Both the position numbers and the translations under genes were made by a program. Under the pieces are notes generated by a model. That model did no database searches and was not told the origin of the DNA. It saw nothing but the letters and a program-made list of their open reading frames with translations. Shown in pieces: positions 7,667 through 17,599 of a stretch of 64,000 nucleotides of DNA; the stretch's first letter is position 1; every line of letters starts with the position of its first letter. Source of the DNA: Reyranella sp. (GTDB lineage: Bacteria; Pseudomonadota; Alphaproteobacteria; Reyranellales; Reyranellaceae). The DNA lies in assembly GCF_004297265.1 (NCBI RefSeq), contig NZ_SCUT01000021.1, positions 1-64,000 of the forward strand, read 5' to 3'.

Positions 7667-9076
7667 CTATCTCTTCGCCAGCAGGCCGGCGAGGCCGGTG
7701 TAGGTTTCCGGCCGCAGCGCCCGCAGCCGCGCCTTGAGTTCCGGACCAACCTCGAGCCCGTCGATGAAGGTGGCGAAATCGGCCAGCGTCACCTGCCGGC
7801 CTCGCGTCAGCGCCTTCAACTGCTCATAGGGCATCTCGACCCCGGCGACGCGCAGCATCGTCTGGATCGCCTCCGCCAGCACTTCGGGATGCGCCCTCAG
7901 CGCTTCGCTGAGCGCCGCCTCGTTCACGCTCACCTTGCCGAAGCCGCGCAGGAGCGCGCCGTAGCCGATCAGCGCATGGGCGAAGGCGGTCCCGAAGGTG
8001 CGGGCGACGGTCGAATCCGAAAGGTCGCGCTGCAGGCGCGAGATCGGCAGCTTGCGCGAGAGATGTTCGAACAGCGCGCTGGCGACGCCGAAATTGCCCT
8101 CGGCGTTCTCGAAGTCGATCGGATTCACCTTGTGCGGCATCGCCGACGAGCCGATCTCGCCCTCCTTCGGCTTCTGCGTCACCCAGCCGTCGGAGATGTA
8201 GCGCCACATGTCCTGCGACAGGTCGATCAGGATGGTGTCGATGCGGCGGAACGTGTCGAACATCTCCGCGAACGTGTCGTGCGGCTCGATCTGGGTCGTC
8301 ACCTCGTTGAGTGCGAGGCGCACCGGGTGTGCGCCAGCCTCTCCCGGCGCGTTCAGGCGCTCGACGAAAGTGCGCGCAAACGCCAGCCAGTCGACCTGCG
8401 GCAGCGCCACCATCTGGGCGTTGTAGTTGGCCGACGGCCCGCCAAACTTTACCAGCACGGGATTGCTGCGGAGATGAGCGACCTGGCGGGCAAGACGCGT
8501 CGCGAAGACGTTCATTTCCTTGCCGAAGGTCGTGGGCGTGGCGCTCTGGCCGTGCGTGCGCGCCAGCATGGCGGTGTCGGCGTGTTTGCGGGCAAGCCCC
8601 TCGATCTCCTTCGCGAGCTTGGCCAGCGACGGCAGCATCACCGCCTCCAACGCACCGCGCAGGCAGAGAGCATGGGCCGTGCTGTTCACGTCCTCCGACG
8701 TCAGTGCAAAATGCACCCACTCCAGCACATCGGCGAGGCTCGACCCTTTCAGCTTCAGCTTGATGAAGTATTCGACCGCCTTCACGTCGTGGTTGGTCGC
8801 GGGGATGCCGGCATGGCCCTCGCGCTCGAACTTGCGGATGAGCCGCGCGTCCTCGACCGAGATGTCCGGCAGGGCCTTCAGCAGCGCCTTTTCGGCGGCC
8901 GTGAGCGGGCGCATGCCGACGCCCGGGGTCTCCGAGAGGGCGGCGAGATATTCGCACTCCACGACGACCCGCCTCTTCATGAGGGCGTATTCGCTGAAAT
9001 AGCCGGCCAGCGCCTCGGAGGTCGTGCGATAGCGGCCGTCGACGGCACTGACGGCGGTAAGGGAATCGAGCTGCAT
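7667..9076 (-). CDS. purB: Adenylosuccinate lyase
   Basis: PurB splits SAICAR to AICAR and adenylosuccinate to AMP, releasing fumarate, in purine synthesis. The 469-residue protein belongs to the longer E. coli-type branch: it begins LTAVSAVDGRY, carries the catalytic-loop signature SSAMPHKVNPIDFENAEGN, the THGQSATPTTFGKE segment and the TSEDVNSTAHA region. The fumarase/aspartase superfamily fold needs a homotetramer. The ATG at 9076 gives the family-typical start; the open frame upstream overlaps the divergent gene. The gene stands alone, convergent to the hydrolase. Confidence 0.96.
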   Translation of the reverse strand: MQLDSLTAVSAVDGRYRTTSEALAGYFSEYALMKRRVVVECEYLAALSETPGVGMRPLTAAEKALLKALPDISVEDARLIRKFEREGHAGIPATNHDVKAVEYFIKLKLKGSSLADVLEWVHFALTSEDVNSTAHALCLRGALEAVMLPSLAKLAKEIEGLARKHADTAMLARTHGQSATPTTFGKEMNVFATRLARQVAHLRSNPVLVKFGGPSANYNAQMVALPQVDWLAFARTFVERLNAPGEAGAHPVRLALNEVTTQIEPHDTFAEMFDTFRRIDTILIDLSQDMWRYISDGWVTQKPKEGEIGSSAMPHKVNPIDFENAEGNFGVASALFEHLSRKLPISRLQRDLSDSTVARTFGTAFAHALIGYGALLRGFGKVSVNEAALSEALRAHPEVLAEAIQTMLRVAGVEMPYEQLKALTRGRQVTLADFATFIDGLEVGPELKARLRALRPETYTGLAGLLAKR

Positions 9077-9145
9077 GCCGGGCACATAGCACAGACGGCC
9101 GCTCGCCGCTTGCCGTCCGCCGGATGGCAGGTTCAGACTGGCCTC

Positions 9146-10771
9146 ATGGCTTCCGGTTTCCTCGAAGACGCATCCTTCAATCAGTCGCCTGCCTTCGGCG
9201 ACCTCGACCTGTTCTCGGCCGACCGGCCCCTGGCCGAGGCGGCCGGGCGCGCGGGGCTCGACCTCGCGGCCCTGTCCGCGTGCGGAAAGGACTACGGCGC
9301 GGCCGGGACGCTCGACCTCGGGCGGGTGGCCAACGAGAATCCGCCGAAGCTGCGCACCATGGACGGCAAGGGCAACCGGCTCGACCTGGTCGAATTCCAT
9401 CCCGCCTATCACGCGCTGATGCAGAAGAGCATCGGCCACGGCATCCACGCCTCGGCGCATGACGGCAGCGACAAGCCGGCGCCGATGGCGGCCCGCGCCG
9501 TACGGCTCTATCTCGCGACGCAGGCGGAGAGCGGGCACATGTGCCCCATCACCATGACGCATGCCTGCGTGGGCGCGCTCCGCTCCGAGCCGGCGCTGCT
9601 GGCCAAATGGCTGCCGAAGATCCAGACCCGGACCTACGATCCGCGCCCCCTGCCGTGGTGGGAGAAGAACGGCGTGACGCTGGGCATGGGCATGACCGAG
9701 CGCCAGGGCGGCACCGACGTGCGCGCCAACATCACGAGCGCGACCGAGCACGGCGACCATGTCGAGATCAGCGGGCACAAATGGTTCATGTCGGCGCCGA
9801 TGTGCGACGCCTTCCTCGTGCTGGCGCAGGCAAAAGACGGCCTCACCTGTTACCTGATGCCGCGCTACCGGCCCGACGGCTCGCAGAACGCGATCCGCTT
9901 CCAGCGGCTGAAGGACAAGCTCGGCAACAAGTCGAATGCCTCCTCCGAGGTCGAGTTCCACGGCGCGTGGGCCGAGCGAGTGGGTCCCGAAGGCGCGGGC
10001 GTGCGCACCATCATCGAGATGGTGAACCTGACCCGGCTGGACTGCGCCATCGCCTCGGCCGGCCAGTCGCGCATCGCGCTCAGCCAGGCGATCCACCACA
10101 TCCGCAATCGATCGGTCTTCCAGCGACGGCTGGCCGACCAGCCGGCGATGCGCGCGGTCGCGTCCGACATGGCGCTGGAGCTCGAGGCGCAGGTGGCGCT
10201 GGTGTTCCGCCTGATCCGCGCCGCCGAGCATGCCGCCCACGACCCGCGCGAAGCGGCCTATGCACGCCTGCTGACGCCCGCCGTGAAGTTCCTCGTCTGC
10301 AAGAGCACGCCGCAGCTCGTCTACGAATCGCTCGAGTGCCTGGGCGGCAACGGTTACACCGAGGACCTGCCGCTGGCGCGCTACTTCCGCGAATCGCCGC
10401 TGAATGCCATCTGGGAAGGATCGGGCAACGTCATGGCGCTCGACGTGCTGCGCGCCGCCGGCCGTCATCCCGAGGCCGCGACCGACACGCTCTCGCGCCT
10501 CGTGCGCACCGCCGACCAGGCCTTCAAGGCGGGTCCGATCGCGCAGGCACTGGAGCAGACCCTGAAGTCCGGCGCCGCCGAACGCCGCGCGCGTTTCCTG
10601 TGCGAGGGCCTCGCCAAGATCGCCGCCGTGGCGGCGCTGGTCGAGGCGGGCTCACCCTTCGCCGCGCTCTATGCCGAAACGCGCCTCGGCGGCTTGCCCT
10701 TCGCGCAGTTCGGTTCGGCCGACCTCGGCGCCAGCGAGACGGCGCTGATGGACCGCGCGCTGGCGGCCTAG
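9146..10771 (+). CDS. aidB: Acyl-CoA dehydrogenase of the AidB family
   Basis: The 541-residue flavoprotein equals E. coli AidB in length and matches it in order: RVANENPPKLRTMD, HPAYHALM, CPITMTHAC, GMGMTERQGGTDVRAN, LKDKLGNKSNASSEVEF and IWEGSGN. AidB proteins are FAD-containing acyl-CoA dehydrogenase homologues linked in E. coli to the alkylation response and DNA binding; the natural reaction is unclear. Whether this copy acts in DNA protection or in fatty-acid or branched-chain oxidation cannot be told; no ada/alkB gene is nearby. Its stop overlaps the stop of the convergent MATE gene. Confidence 0.9.
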   Translation: MASGFLEDASFNQSPAFGDLDLFSADRPLAEAAGRAGLDLAALSACGKDYGAAGTLDLGRVANENPPKLRTMDGKGNRLDLVEFHPAYHALMQKSIGHGIHASAHDGSDKPAPMAARAVRLYLATQAESGHMCPITMTHACVGALRSEPALLAKWLPKIQTRTYDPRPLPWWEKNGVTLGMGMTERQGGTDVRANITSATEHGDHVEISGHKWFMSAPMCDAFLVLAQAKDGLTCYLMPRYRPDGSQNAIRFQRLKDKLGNKSNASSEVEFHGAWAERVGPEGAGVRTIIEMVNLTRLDCAIASAGQSRIALSQAIHHIRNRSVFQRRLADQPAMRAVASDMALELEAQVALVFRLIRAAEHAAHDPREAAYARLLTPAVKFLVCKSTPQLVYESLECLGGNGYTEDLPLARYFRESPLNAIWEGSGNVMALDVLRAAGRHPEAATDTLSRLVRTADQAFKAGPIAQALEQTLKSGAAERRARFLCEGLAKIAAVAALVEAGSPFAALYAETRLGGLPFAQFGSADLGASETALMDRALAA

Positions 10772-12156
10772 CGCTTCGCGGGAGAGCGCGCCTGCCAGGG
10801 CCGCAGCAACAGCATGCCGCCCATCACGATGCCATAGGCCGCGAGCCCGATCCCCATCGCCCAGAACAGCGCGTCGAGCCCCTGCCCCAGCTCGATCGCG
10901 AGCCAGCCGCCGCCGACGGTGACGACCAGCCTCACCAGCACGGCGGCTACCGGTACGCCCATGCGACCGGCGCCCTGGCTACCGAAATGCAGGGTCAGGC
11001 CGAGACCGTAGAGGATGTAAAACGGGGAGGCCCGCGTGAGGTAGCCGACGCAGGCAGCGATCGTCGCGGGATCGCTCGCGAACAGAAGCGACCATTGCTC
11101 CGGCAGAAGCGCGATCGCGCCCCCGACCGTGCCGATCACCGCGGCGGCGAACAGGCTGCCGGTCCAGGCGACGCGACGCGCCCGCGCCCAGCCGTCGGCG
11201 CCCGCGGCAACGCCGATCAGGGTCAGCATGCCGGTGCCGATTCCGTAGGAAAGCGCGCCCATCAGATTCTCGAGCCGCGAGCCGATGGCGTAACCCGCCA
11301 GAGCCGACGTGCCGAAGCGGCCGACCAGGCCGGTCAGCACCATCGTGCCGATGCCGCCGACCACCGTGATGGCGGAAGAGGCGAGGCCGACACCCAGGAT
11401 TTCCGCGAACAGGCGGCGCTGCAGGCCGCGTCCGCCGAGCGAGGGCACGAAGCCCAGCCGCCCGTCCCAGATCGCGCGCGCCGTCAAGGCGAGCGACAGG
11501 CCGGATGCCGCAACGCCGGCCGCCGCGAAGCCCGCCACGCCCCAGCCCGGCCAGCCGCCGATACCGAGCCCCAGCAGCGCCGCCAACGGCACGTAGACCG
11601 CCGAGCCCACGACGCCGAACCGCGCCGCCAGGGCCGCGCTGCCGACGCCCCGCAGGATGGCCGACGCGAAGTTGGTCGCCCACACCAGCACCCCGCCGCT
11701 GAACCAGAGGTCGCTGTAGGCGCGTGCCTCTCGCAGCACCACGCCCTCGCCGCCCATCATGCGATAGAAGAACGGTGCCGCCGTCGACGCGAACAGTGCG
11801 CAGAGCGCGGCGAAGACGAACGCCAGCACCATCGCGTGGATCACCAGGGCCTGGGCGTCCTCGCGCCGGCCGCCGCCCAGGGCACGTGCCATGGAGGCGG
11901 CGACGGCGCCGCCCAGCCCGCCCGACGAAACATTCATCACCATGACGATGAAGGGATAGACCAGCGCGAACGCCGCCAGCGCGCCGCTGCCCAGCCGGCC
12001 GACGAGCCAGATCTCAGCCAGCACGACGGCGATCTGCACCACCATGAACGCAGTCGTAGGACCCGCGAGCCGCAGCAAGGAACGCCCGATGGGGGCGACG
12101 AGGAGAGGATGGGACACGAGGAGACTCTGGTGAGCGGCAGCGCGACAACGATGCAC
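10768..12156 (-). CDS. MATE-family multidrug/toxin efflux transporter
   Basis: The 462-residue inner-membrane protein has about twelve hydrophobic helices in two similar halves, the MATE pattern (LAGPTTAFMVVQIAVVLAEI; later a second repeat beginning FAEILGVGLASSAITVVGGI). MATE proteins export cationic drugs and metabolites using Na+ or H+ gradients; the coupling ion is not visible. The start is a GTG at 12156 preceded by CAGGGG; a second GTG at 12117 (449 residues) is possible. The gene is divergent from the M81 peptidase gene and shares its stop bases with the acyl-CoA dehydrogenase. Confidence 0.88.
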   Translation of the reverse strand: MHRCRAAAHQSLLVSHPLLVAPIGRSLLRLAGPTTAFMVVQIAVVLAEIWLVGRLGSGALAAFALVYPFIVMVMNVSSGGLGGAVAASMARALGGGRREDAQALVIHAMVLAFVFAALCALFASTAAPFFYRMMGGEGVVLREARAYSDLWFSGGVLVWATNFASAILRGVGSAALAARFGVVGSAVYVPLAALLGLGIGGWPGWGVAGFAAAGVAASGLSLALTARAIWDGRLGFVPSLGGRGLQRRLFAEILGVGLASSAITVVGGIGTMVLTGLVGRFGTSALAGYAIGSRLENLMGALSYGIGTGMLTLIGVAAGADGWARARRVAWTGSLFAAAVIGTVGGAIALLPEQWSLLFASDPATIAACVGYLTRASPFYILYGLGLTLHFGSQGAGRMGVPVAAVLVRLVVTVGGGWLAIELGQGLDALFWAMGIGLAAYGIVMGGMLLLRPWQARSPAKR

Positions 12157-12343
12157 CCGGCCCCTGGCGGGACCGGCAAGGAAGGATCGTTAAAGTCGCG
12201 AACTCATGTGCGGAGTCTCCGGAACGACCGACACTATGGCCTCGTATACGAATTCCGACAACCTGTTCGCTTTGCCTGCCGATGCCGCGCCGGTACACTC
12301 CGGCCCCGCCTTCCAGCCAATGTTCAGCGAGTAACTCGTTCCA

Positions 12344-13813
12344 ATGAAAAAGATCTTCACCGCGTGCCTCGGCACCGAGACCAATACCTTTGCCTCGATC
12401 CCGACCGGGCTCGGCCTGTTCGAGGAGACCTGTCTGTTCCGCAAGGGCAGCTACGGCGACAAGGTCCCGATGTTCGGTGCGCCGCTCGACGTCTGGCGCA
12501 AGCGCTCCGAGGCCAAGGGCTGGCAGGTGGTCGAGAGCCTCTGCGCCTTCGCCCAGCCGGCGGGCAAGACCGTGAAGAAGGTCTACGAGGCGTTCCGCGA
12601 CGAGATCATCGCGGACCTCAAGGCTGCGATGCCGGTCGACGCCGTGTTCCTGTCCATGCACGGCGCCATGGTGGCCGAGGGCTATGACGACTGCGAAAGC
12701 GACCTGCTCGCCCATGTGCGCAAGGTCGTGGGGCCGGACGTTCCGGTGGGCGTCGAGTTCGACCTCCACTGCAACATCGGCGAAGGCACGATGCGCGACG
12801 CCACGGCGCTGGTCCTGTTCAAGGAATACCCGCATGTCGACGTGTCGGACCGCGCCGACGACCTGTTCAACGTCATGGAAGGCGCCATCGAGGGCCGCAC
12901 GAAGCCGGTGATGGCCACCTGGGACTGCCGCATGATCGGCGTGTTCCACACGACACGGCAGCCGATGCGCGGCTTCGTCGACAAGCTGATGGCCATGGAA
13001 GGCAAGGACGGTGTGCTCTCCCTCTCCGTCGCCCACGGCTTCCCATGGTCGGACATCAAGGAGATGAGCAGCCGCATCATCGCCATCACCGACGGCGACA
13101 AGGAAAAGGCCGAGAAGATCGCCAAGGAGCTGGGCCAGGAGTTCTTCGCCATGCGTGAAGCCACGCAGCCGCCCTATGTGACCCTGGAGGCCGCCATGGC
13201 GCGGGTCAGCTCCCACAACCTGCCCAAGCCCATGGTGCTGGCCGACGTGTCGGACAATGCCGGCGGCGGCGCCGCCTCGGATTCAACCTTCATCCTGAAG
13301 GCGCTGCTCGACGGCAAGGTGAAGGACGCGGCGATTGCCATGTTCTGGGATCCCGGCGCGGTGAAGCTCGCCTTCGAGGTGGGCGAAGGCGCCGAACTCG
13401 ACATCCGCCTCGGCGGCAAGCTCGGGCCGCAATCGGGCGCGCCGGTCGATGCCCGCGCCAGGGTGCTGAAGCTCGAGAAGGACGTGTTCATCCAGTTCGG
13501 CGGCGCCCGCAAGGGCACCAGCCCGATCGGCGATGCCGCCGCCCTGCAGATCGAGGGCGTGACGGTGATCGTCAACTCCACGCGCTCGCAGTGCCACAGC
13601 CTCGACTGCTTCACCAAGCTCGGCGTCGATCCTTCGACCAAGAAGGTCGTGGTGGTGAAGTCGATGCAGCACTTCCATGCCGCCTATGCGCCGATCGCCA
13701 GCGAGGTGGTCTATGTCGCCGCCCCCGGCGCACTCGTGCCGGACTGGTCGCTGCTGCCCTACACCAAGGCCGACAAGACCCAGTGGCCCTTCGTCGCCAA
13801 CCCGCACGCGTGA
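12344..13813 (+). CDS. M81 family metallopeptidase (MlrC-like)
   Basis: The 489-residue protein matches the MlrC/M81 family: N-terminal CLGTETNTFASIPTG, then FLSMHGAMVAEG and EFDLHCNIG with the predicted zinc ligands, and the C-terminal domain motif DVSDNAGGGAASDSTF. MlrC of microcystin-degrading sphingomonads cleaves linearised microcystin products, but most family members sit in ordinary alphaproteobacterial genomes with unknown, probably peptide- or amide-type substrates. No mlrA/mlrB/mlrD is nearby, so microcystin degradation is not supported. It has no signal peptide and is monocistronic. Confidence 0.87.
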   Translation: MKKIFTACLGTETNTFASIPTGLGLFEETCLFRKGSYGDKVPMFGAPLDVWRKRSEAKGWQVVESLCAFAQPAGKTVKKVYEAFRDEIIADLKAAMPVDAVFLSMHGAMVAEGYDDCESDLLAHVRKVVGPDVPVGVEFDLHCNIGEGTMRDATALVLFKEYPHVDVSDRADDLFNVMEGAIEGRTKPVMATWDCRMIGVFHTTRQPMRGFVDKLMAMEGKDGVLSLSVAHGFPWSDIKEMSSRIIAITDGDKEKAEKIAKELGQEFFAMREATQPPYVTLEAAMARVSSHNLPKPMVLADVSDNAGGGAASDSTFILKALLDGKVKDAAIAMFWDPGAVKLAFEVGEGAELDIRLGGKLGPQSGAPVDARARVLKLEKDVFIQFGGARKGTSPIGDAAALQIEGVTVIVNSTRSQCHSLDCFTKLGVDPSTKKVVVVKSMQHFHAAYAPIASEVVYVAAPGALVPDWSLLPYTKADKTQWPFVANPHA

Positions 13814-13830
13814 GGCGGCGCGGGCTTCGA

Positions 13831-13851
13831 GCCGCTCCTGCCAGGAGCGGC
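13831..13851 (+). terminator. Hairpin downstream of the M81 peptidase gene
   Basis: GCCGCTCCTG (13831-13840) is followed after one base by its exact inverse CAGGAGCGGC (13842-13851), 17 bases past the TGA stop. A strong GC stem with no T-run; a likely transcript end separating this gene from prs. Confidence 0.6.
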
Positions 13852-13989
13852 GAAAGGCCCATATTTCAGGGCGTTTACAGCGCTCCGACTCATTGGTATG
13901 TTCCGCCCCGTCGCGGCCCGGGATGGCCGTTTTGTTGTTTTAGATCAACGACTTAACGACATCCCGCCCCGGCGCGAGGGCAGCGATAC

Positions 13990-14922
<933 letters not shown>

Positions 14923-15005
14923 GTATTCAGGAGTTTCAGGAGATCCGGCGATGGGCACCCCTGGAGGCCACGCCGCGATGACAGAGCAACCCAAGGAGAA
15001 TTGAA

Positions 15006-15698
15006 ATGGCAGAGACGACCAAAGTCGTCGCGAAGATAAGAGACCGGGCCGGCAAAGGGGGCGCCCGTTCCAGTCGTCGCGAAGGACTGATTCCCGCCGT
15101 GATCTACGGCGACAAGCAGCCGCCCGTGATGATCGCCGTCGAGCCGAAGACGATCGAGCGCGAGATTCACAAGGAAGGCTACTTCAATCACCGCATGAAG
15201 ATCGCCGTCGATGGCACGGACTACGATGTCCTGCCGCGCGACGTGCAGGTCGATCCGGTGACGGACAAGCCTCTGCATCTCGACTTCCTGCGCATCGGCC
15301 CCGACTCGATCATCACCGTGCAGGTGCCCGTGCGCTTCCGCAACGAGCTGGCCTCGCCCGGCATCAAGCGCGGCGGCGTGCTCAACGTCGTGCTGCACGA
15401 GATCACGCTGCGCACCCGGGCCGATTCGATTCCGGAAATCTTCGAGGTCGACCTGACCGGCCTCGAGATCGGCCACTCGATCCACATGTCGGCTCTCAAC
15501 ATTCCCGAGAGCGCGCGCGTGGTGACCCGCGACAAGAACGCCACCGTGGCGTCGATCGCCGCCCCGACCGTGGCGCGCGAAGCGGCCACGACGGAAGGCG
15601 CTGCGGCCGAGGGCGCTGCCCCGGCGGCGGGCGCCGCTCCGGCGGCGGGCGCTGCAGCGGCGGGCGGCAAGGCCGCTCCCGCTCCGGCGAAGAAGTAA
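15006..15698 (+). CDS. rplY: 50S ribosomal protein L25, long (Ctc/TL5) form
   Basis: The 230-residue protein has the N-terminal 5S-rRNA-binding L25 domain (residues about 1-95; GKGGARSSRREGLIPAVIYG) and the C-terminal TL5/Ctc beta domain, then a roughly 40-residue Ala/Gly/Pro-rich tail (EGAAPAAGAAPAAGAAAAGG) ending in lysines. The tail is typical of alphaproteobacterial L25. A strong AAGGAG site lies eight bases before the ATG. Between prs and this gene are 83 bases without other features. Confidence 0.96.
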   Translation: MAETTKVVAKIRDRAGKGGARSSRREGLIPAVIYGDKQPPVMIAVEPKTIEREIHKEGYFNHRMKIAVDGTDYDVLPRDVQVDPVTDKPLHLDFLRIGPDSIITVQVPVRFRNELASPGIKRGGVLNVVLHEITLRTRADSIPEIFEVDLTGLEIGHSIHMSALNIPESARVVTRDKNATVASIAAPTVAREAATTEGAAAEGAAPAAGAAPAAGAAAAGGKAAPAPAKK

Positions 15699-15725
15699 CG
15701 AGCGGACGAAGGCTCCGCTCCGTCG

Positions 15726-16367
15726 ATGCTTCTGCTGGTCGGGCTCGGCAATCCCGGGCCGCGCTACGCGGGGCACCGGCACAATGTGGGATTCATGGCG
15801 GTGGACGAGATCGTCCGCCGCCGTGTCTTCTCCCCGTGGCGTGCGCGTTTCAACGGCGAAGTGGCCGAAGGCCATCTCGGCGGCGAGCGCGTCATCGTCC
15901 TGAAACCCATGACGTTCATGAACGAATCGAGCAAGGCCGTGGGCGAAGCCGTGCGCTTCCTCAAGGTTCCGCTCGACCGGCTGGTCGTCTTCCACGACGA
16001 ACTCGACATCGCGCCTGGACGGGTGCGCATGAAGAAGGGCGGCGGCGCCGGCGGGCATAACGGCCTGCGCGACATCGACGCGCATGTCGGCAAGGACTAT
16101 CGCCGCGTCCGCATCGGCATCGGCCATCCCGGCCACAAGGACCTGGTGCTGCACTGGGTGCTGCGCGACTTCGACCGCGACGAGCGCGATCCGAAGGACG
16201 GCTGGGTTCCGAAGGTACTGGGCGCCCTGGCCGACGAAGCGGCGCTGCTGGTCGAAGGCGGCGCCAAGGCCGACGAAAAATACATGAGCCGGGTGGCGCA
16301 TCTCGCGCCGCCTCCCGATCTTCCGGCCCGCCTCGACATCAAGGGCGTCCAGGACAGCAAAGAGTAG
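15726..16367 (+). CDS. pth: Aminoacyl (peptidyl)-tRNA hydrolase
   Basis: Recycles peptidyl-tRNA released by stalled ribosomes. The 213-residue protein starts [20 protein letters not shown], containing the catalytic His in HRHNVGF and the conserved Asn in [18 protein letters not shown] and [20 protein letters not shown] follow, all family signatures. It is 27 bases after rplY, in the usual rplY-pth-ychF order. The C-terminus ([21 protein letters not shown]) is slightly longer than in E. coli. Confidence 0.96.
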   Translation: MLLLVGLGNPGPRYAGHRHNVGFMAVDEIVRRRVFSPWRARFNGEVAEGHLGGERVIVLKPMTFMNESSKAVGEAVRFLKVPLDRLVVFHDELDIAPGRVRMKKGGGAGGHNGLRDIDAHVGKDYRRVRIGIGHPGHKDLVLHWVLRDFDRDERDPKDGWVPKVLGALADEAALLVEGGAKADEKYMSRVAHLAPPPDLPARLDIKGVQDSKE

Positions 16368-16370
16368 ACC

Positions 16371-17468
16371 ATGGGTTTCAACTGCGGAATCGTCGGCCTG
16401 CCCAATGTCGGCAAGTCGACCCTGTTCAACGCGCTGACCGCCACCCAGGCGGCGCAGGCGGCCAACTATCCGTTCTGCACCATCGAGCCGAATGTCGGCA
16501 GGGTCGCCGTGCCCGATCCGCGGCTCGACAAACTCGCGGCCATCGCGGGCTCTGCCAAGATCATCAACACCCAGCTCGAGTTCGTCGACATCGCCGGCCT
16601 GGTGAAGGGCGCGTCCCGCGGCGAGGGGCTGGGCAACCAGTTCCTGGGCAACATCCGGGAGGTCGATGCGATCGTCCATGTGCTGCGCTGCTTCGAGGAT
16701 GGCGACGTCACGCACGTGAGCGGCAAGGTCGATCCGGTGAGCGACGCCGAGGTCGTCGAGACCGAGCTGATGCTGGCCGACATGGACAGCCTGGAAAAGC
16801 GCCTGCCCAACCTCGAGAAGAAGGCCAAGGGCGGCGACAAGGAGTCTGCCGCCGAGGTCCCGGTCGTGAAGAAGGCGCTGGACGCGCTGCGCGACGGCAA
16901 GCCGGCCCGCGAGGCCAAGCTCAGCGACGACGAACGCGCGATCTTCGCCCGGCTGCAGCTCATCACCGCCAAGCCGATGATGTACGTGCTCAACGTCGAG
17001 GAAAGCTCGGCCGCGACCGGCAACGAACACAGCGCCAAGGCCGAGGCCTTCGCCAGGTCGCGCGGCATGCCGTCGGTCGTGATCTCGGCCGCCATCGAGG
17101 CCGAGGTGGCCCAGCTTCCGGTCGAGGACCAGGCCGACTACCTCTCGTCGCTCGGCCTGGAAGAGACCGGCCTCGCTCGCGTCGTGCGCGCGGGCTACGC
17201 CCTGCTCAACCTCGTGACCTTCTTCACCGTCGGCCCGAAGGAAGCCCGCGCCTGGACCGTACGCCGGGAGGCCACGGCGCCGCAGGCCGCCGGCGTCATC
17301 CACACCGATTTCGAGAAGGGCTTCATCCGCGCCGAGACCATCGCCTACGACGATTACGTGACGCTGAACGGCGAGGCGGGCGCGCGCGATGCCGGCAAGC
17401 TGCGCCTCGAAGGCAAGGAATACGCCGTCAAGGACGGCGACGTTTTCCATTTCAGGTTCAATGTCTGA
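16371..17468 (+). CDS. ychF: Ribosome-binding ATPase YchF (Obg-family)
   Basis: The 365-residue P-loop protein begins MGFNCGIVGLPNVGKSTLFN (G1), has DIAGLVKGASRGEGLGN (G3) and NVEESS where GTPases have NKxD, which explains ATP preference. It ends in the TGS domain (TFFTVGPKEARAWTV, then KLRLEGKEYAVKDGDVFHFRF). It binds ribosomes and is linked to oxidative stress and translation control. It starts three bases after pth, as the last gene of the run. The final codons and the TGA form the left arm of a 16-bp perfect hairpin. Confidence 0.97.
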   Translation: MGFNCGIVGLPNVGKSTLFNALTATQAAQAANYPFCTIEPNVGRVAVPDPRLDKLAAIAGSAKIINTQLEFVDIAGLVKGASRGEGLGNQFLGNIREVDAIVHVLRCFEDGDVTHVSGKVDPVSDAEVVETELMLADMDSLEKRLPNLEKKAKGGDKESAAEVPVVKKALDALRDGKPAREAKLSDDERAIFARLQLITAKPMMYVLNVEESSAATGNEHSAKAEAFARSRGMPSVVISAAIEAEVAQLPVEDQADYLSSLGLEETGLARVVRAGYALLNLVTFFTVGPKEARAWTVRREATAPQAAGVIHTDFEKGFIRAETIAYDDYVTLNGEAGARDAGKLRLEGKEYAVKDGDVFHFRFNV

Positions 17469-17496
17469 GGTGCTGGCGCGCCTCAGACATTGAACC
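17455..17496 (+). terminator. 16-bp perfect hairpin overlapping the ychF stop codon
   Basis: GGTTCAATGTCTGAGG (17455-17470) includes the last codons and TGA stop; CCTCAGACATTGAACC (17481-17496) is its exact inverse, with a ten-base loop. No T-run follows. It closes the rplY-pth-ychF run. Confidence 0.75.
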
Positions 17497-17507
17497 GGCG
17501 AGCGGCA

Positions 17508-17525
17508 GCGCTTGTAACCAAGCGC
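17508..17525. repeat. Small palindrome with TTGTAACCAA core
   Basis: GCGCTTG, TAAC, CAAGCGC forms a seven-base stem. The same core in the other orientation (CTTGGTTACAAG) with a different outer stem is at 43615-43634, also just after a stop-overlapping hairpin, so the two look like members of one small repeat family. Confidence 0.45.
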
Positions 17526-17563
17526 GAGAGCTCGCCCCGTGAAGGATAGATAAGAACTTCATC

Positions 17564-17591
17564 GGAGCGCGCCACTCCAGTGGCGCGCTCC
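17564..17591. repeat. GGAGCGCGCCACT palindrome, full copy
   Basis: GGAGCGCGCCACT and its inverse AGTGGCGCGCTCC are separated by two bases. The same unit recurs at 53003-53027 and, as a half, at 33013-33030, always in an intergenic gap. It lies between the ychF end and the convergent PhoX-like gene and may help to end both transcripts. Confidence 0.6.
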
Positions 17592-17599
17592 AATGAGAC

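Noticed and set aside
12344-13813. A microcystin degradation (mlr) cluster, because of the MlrC-like peptidase.
   Set aside because: No mlrA, mlrB or mlrD-type genes occur; the family is widespread in genomes without this pathway.
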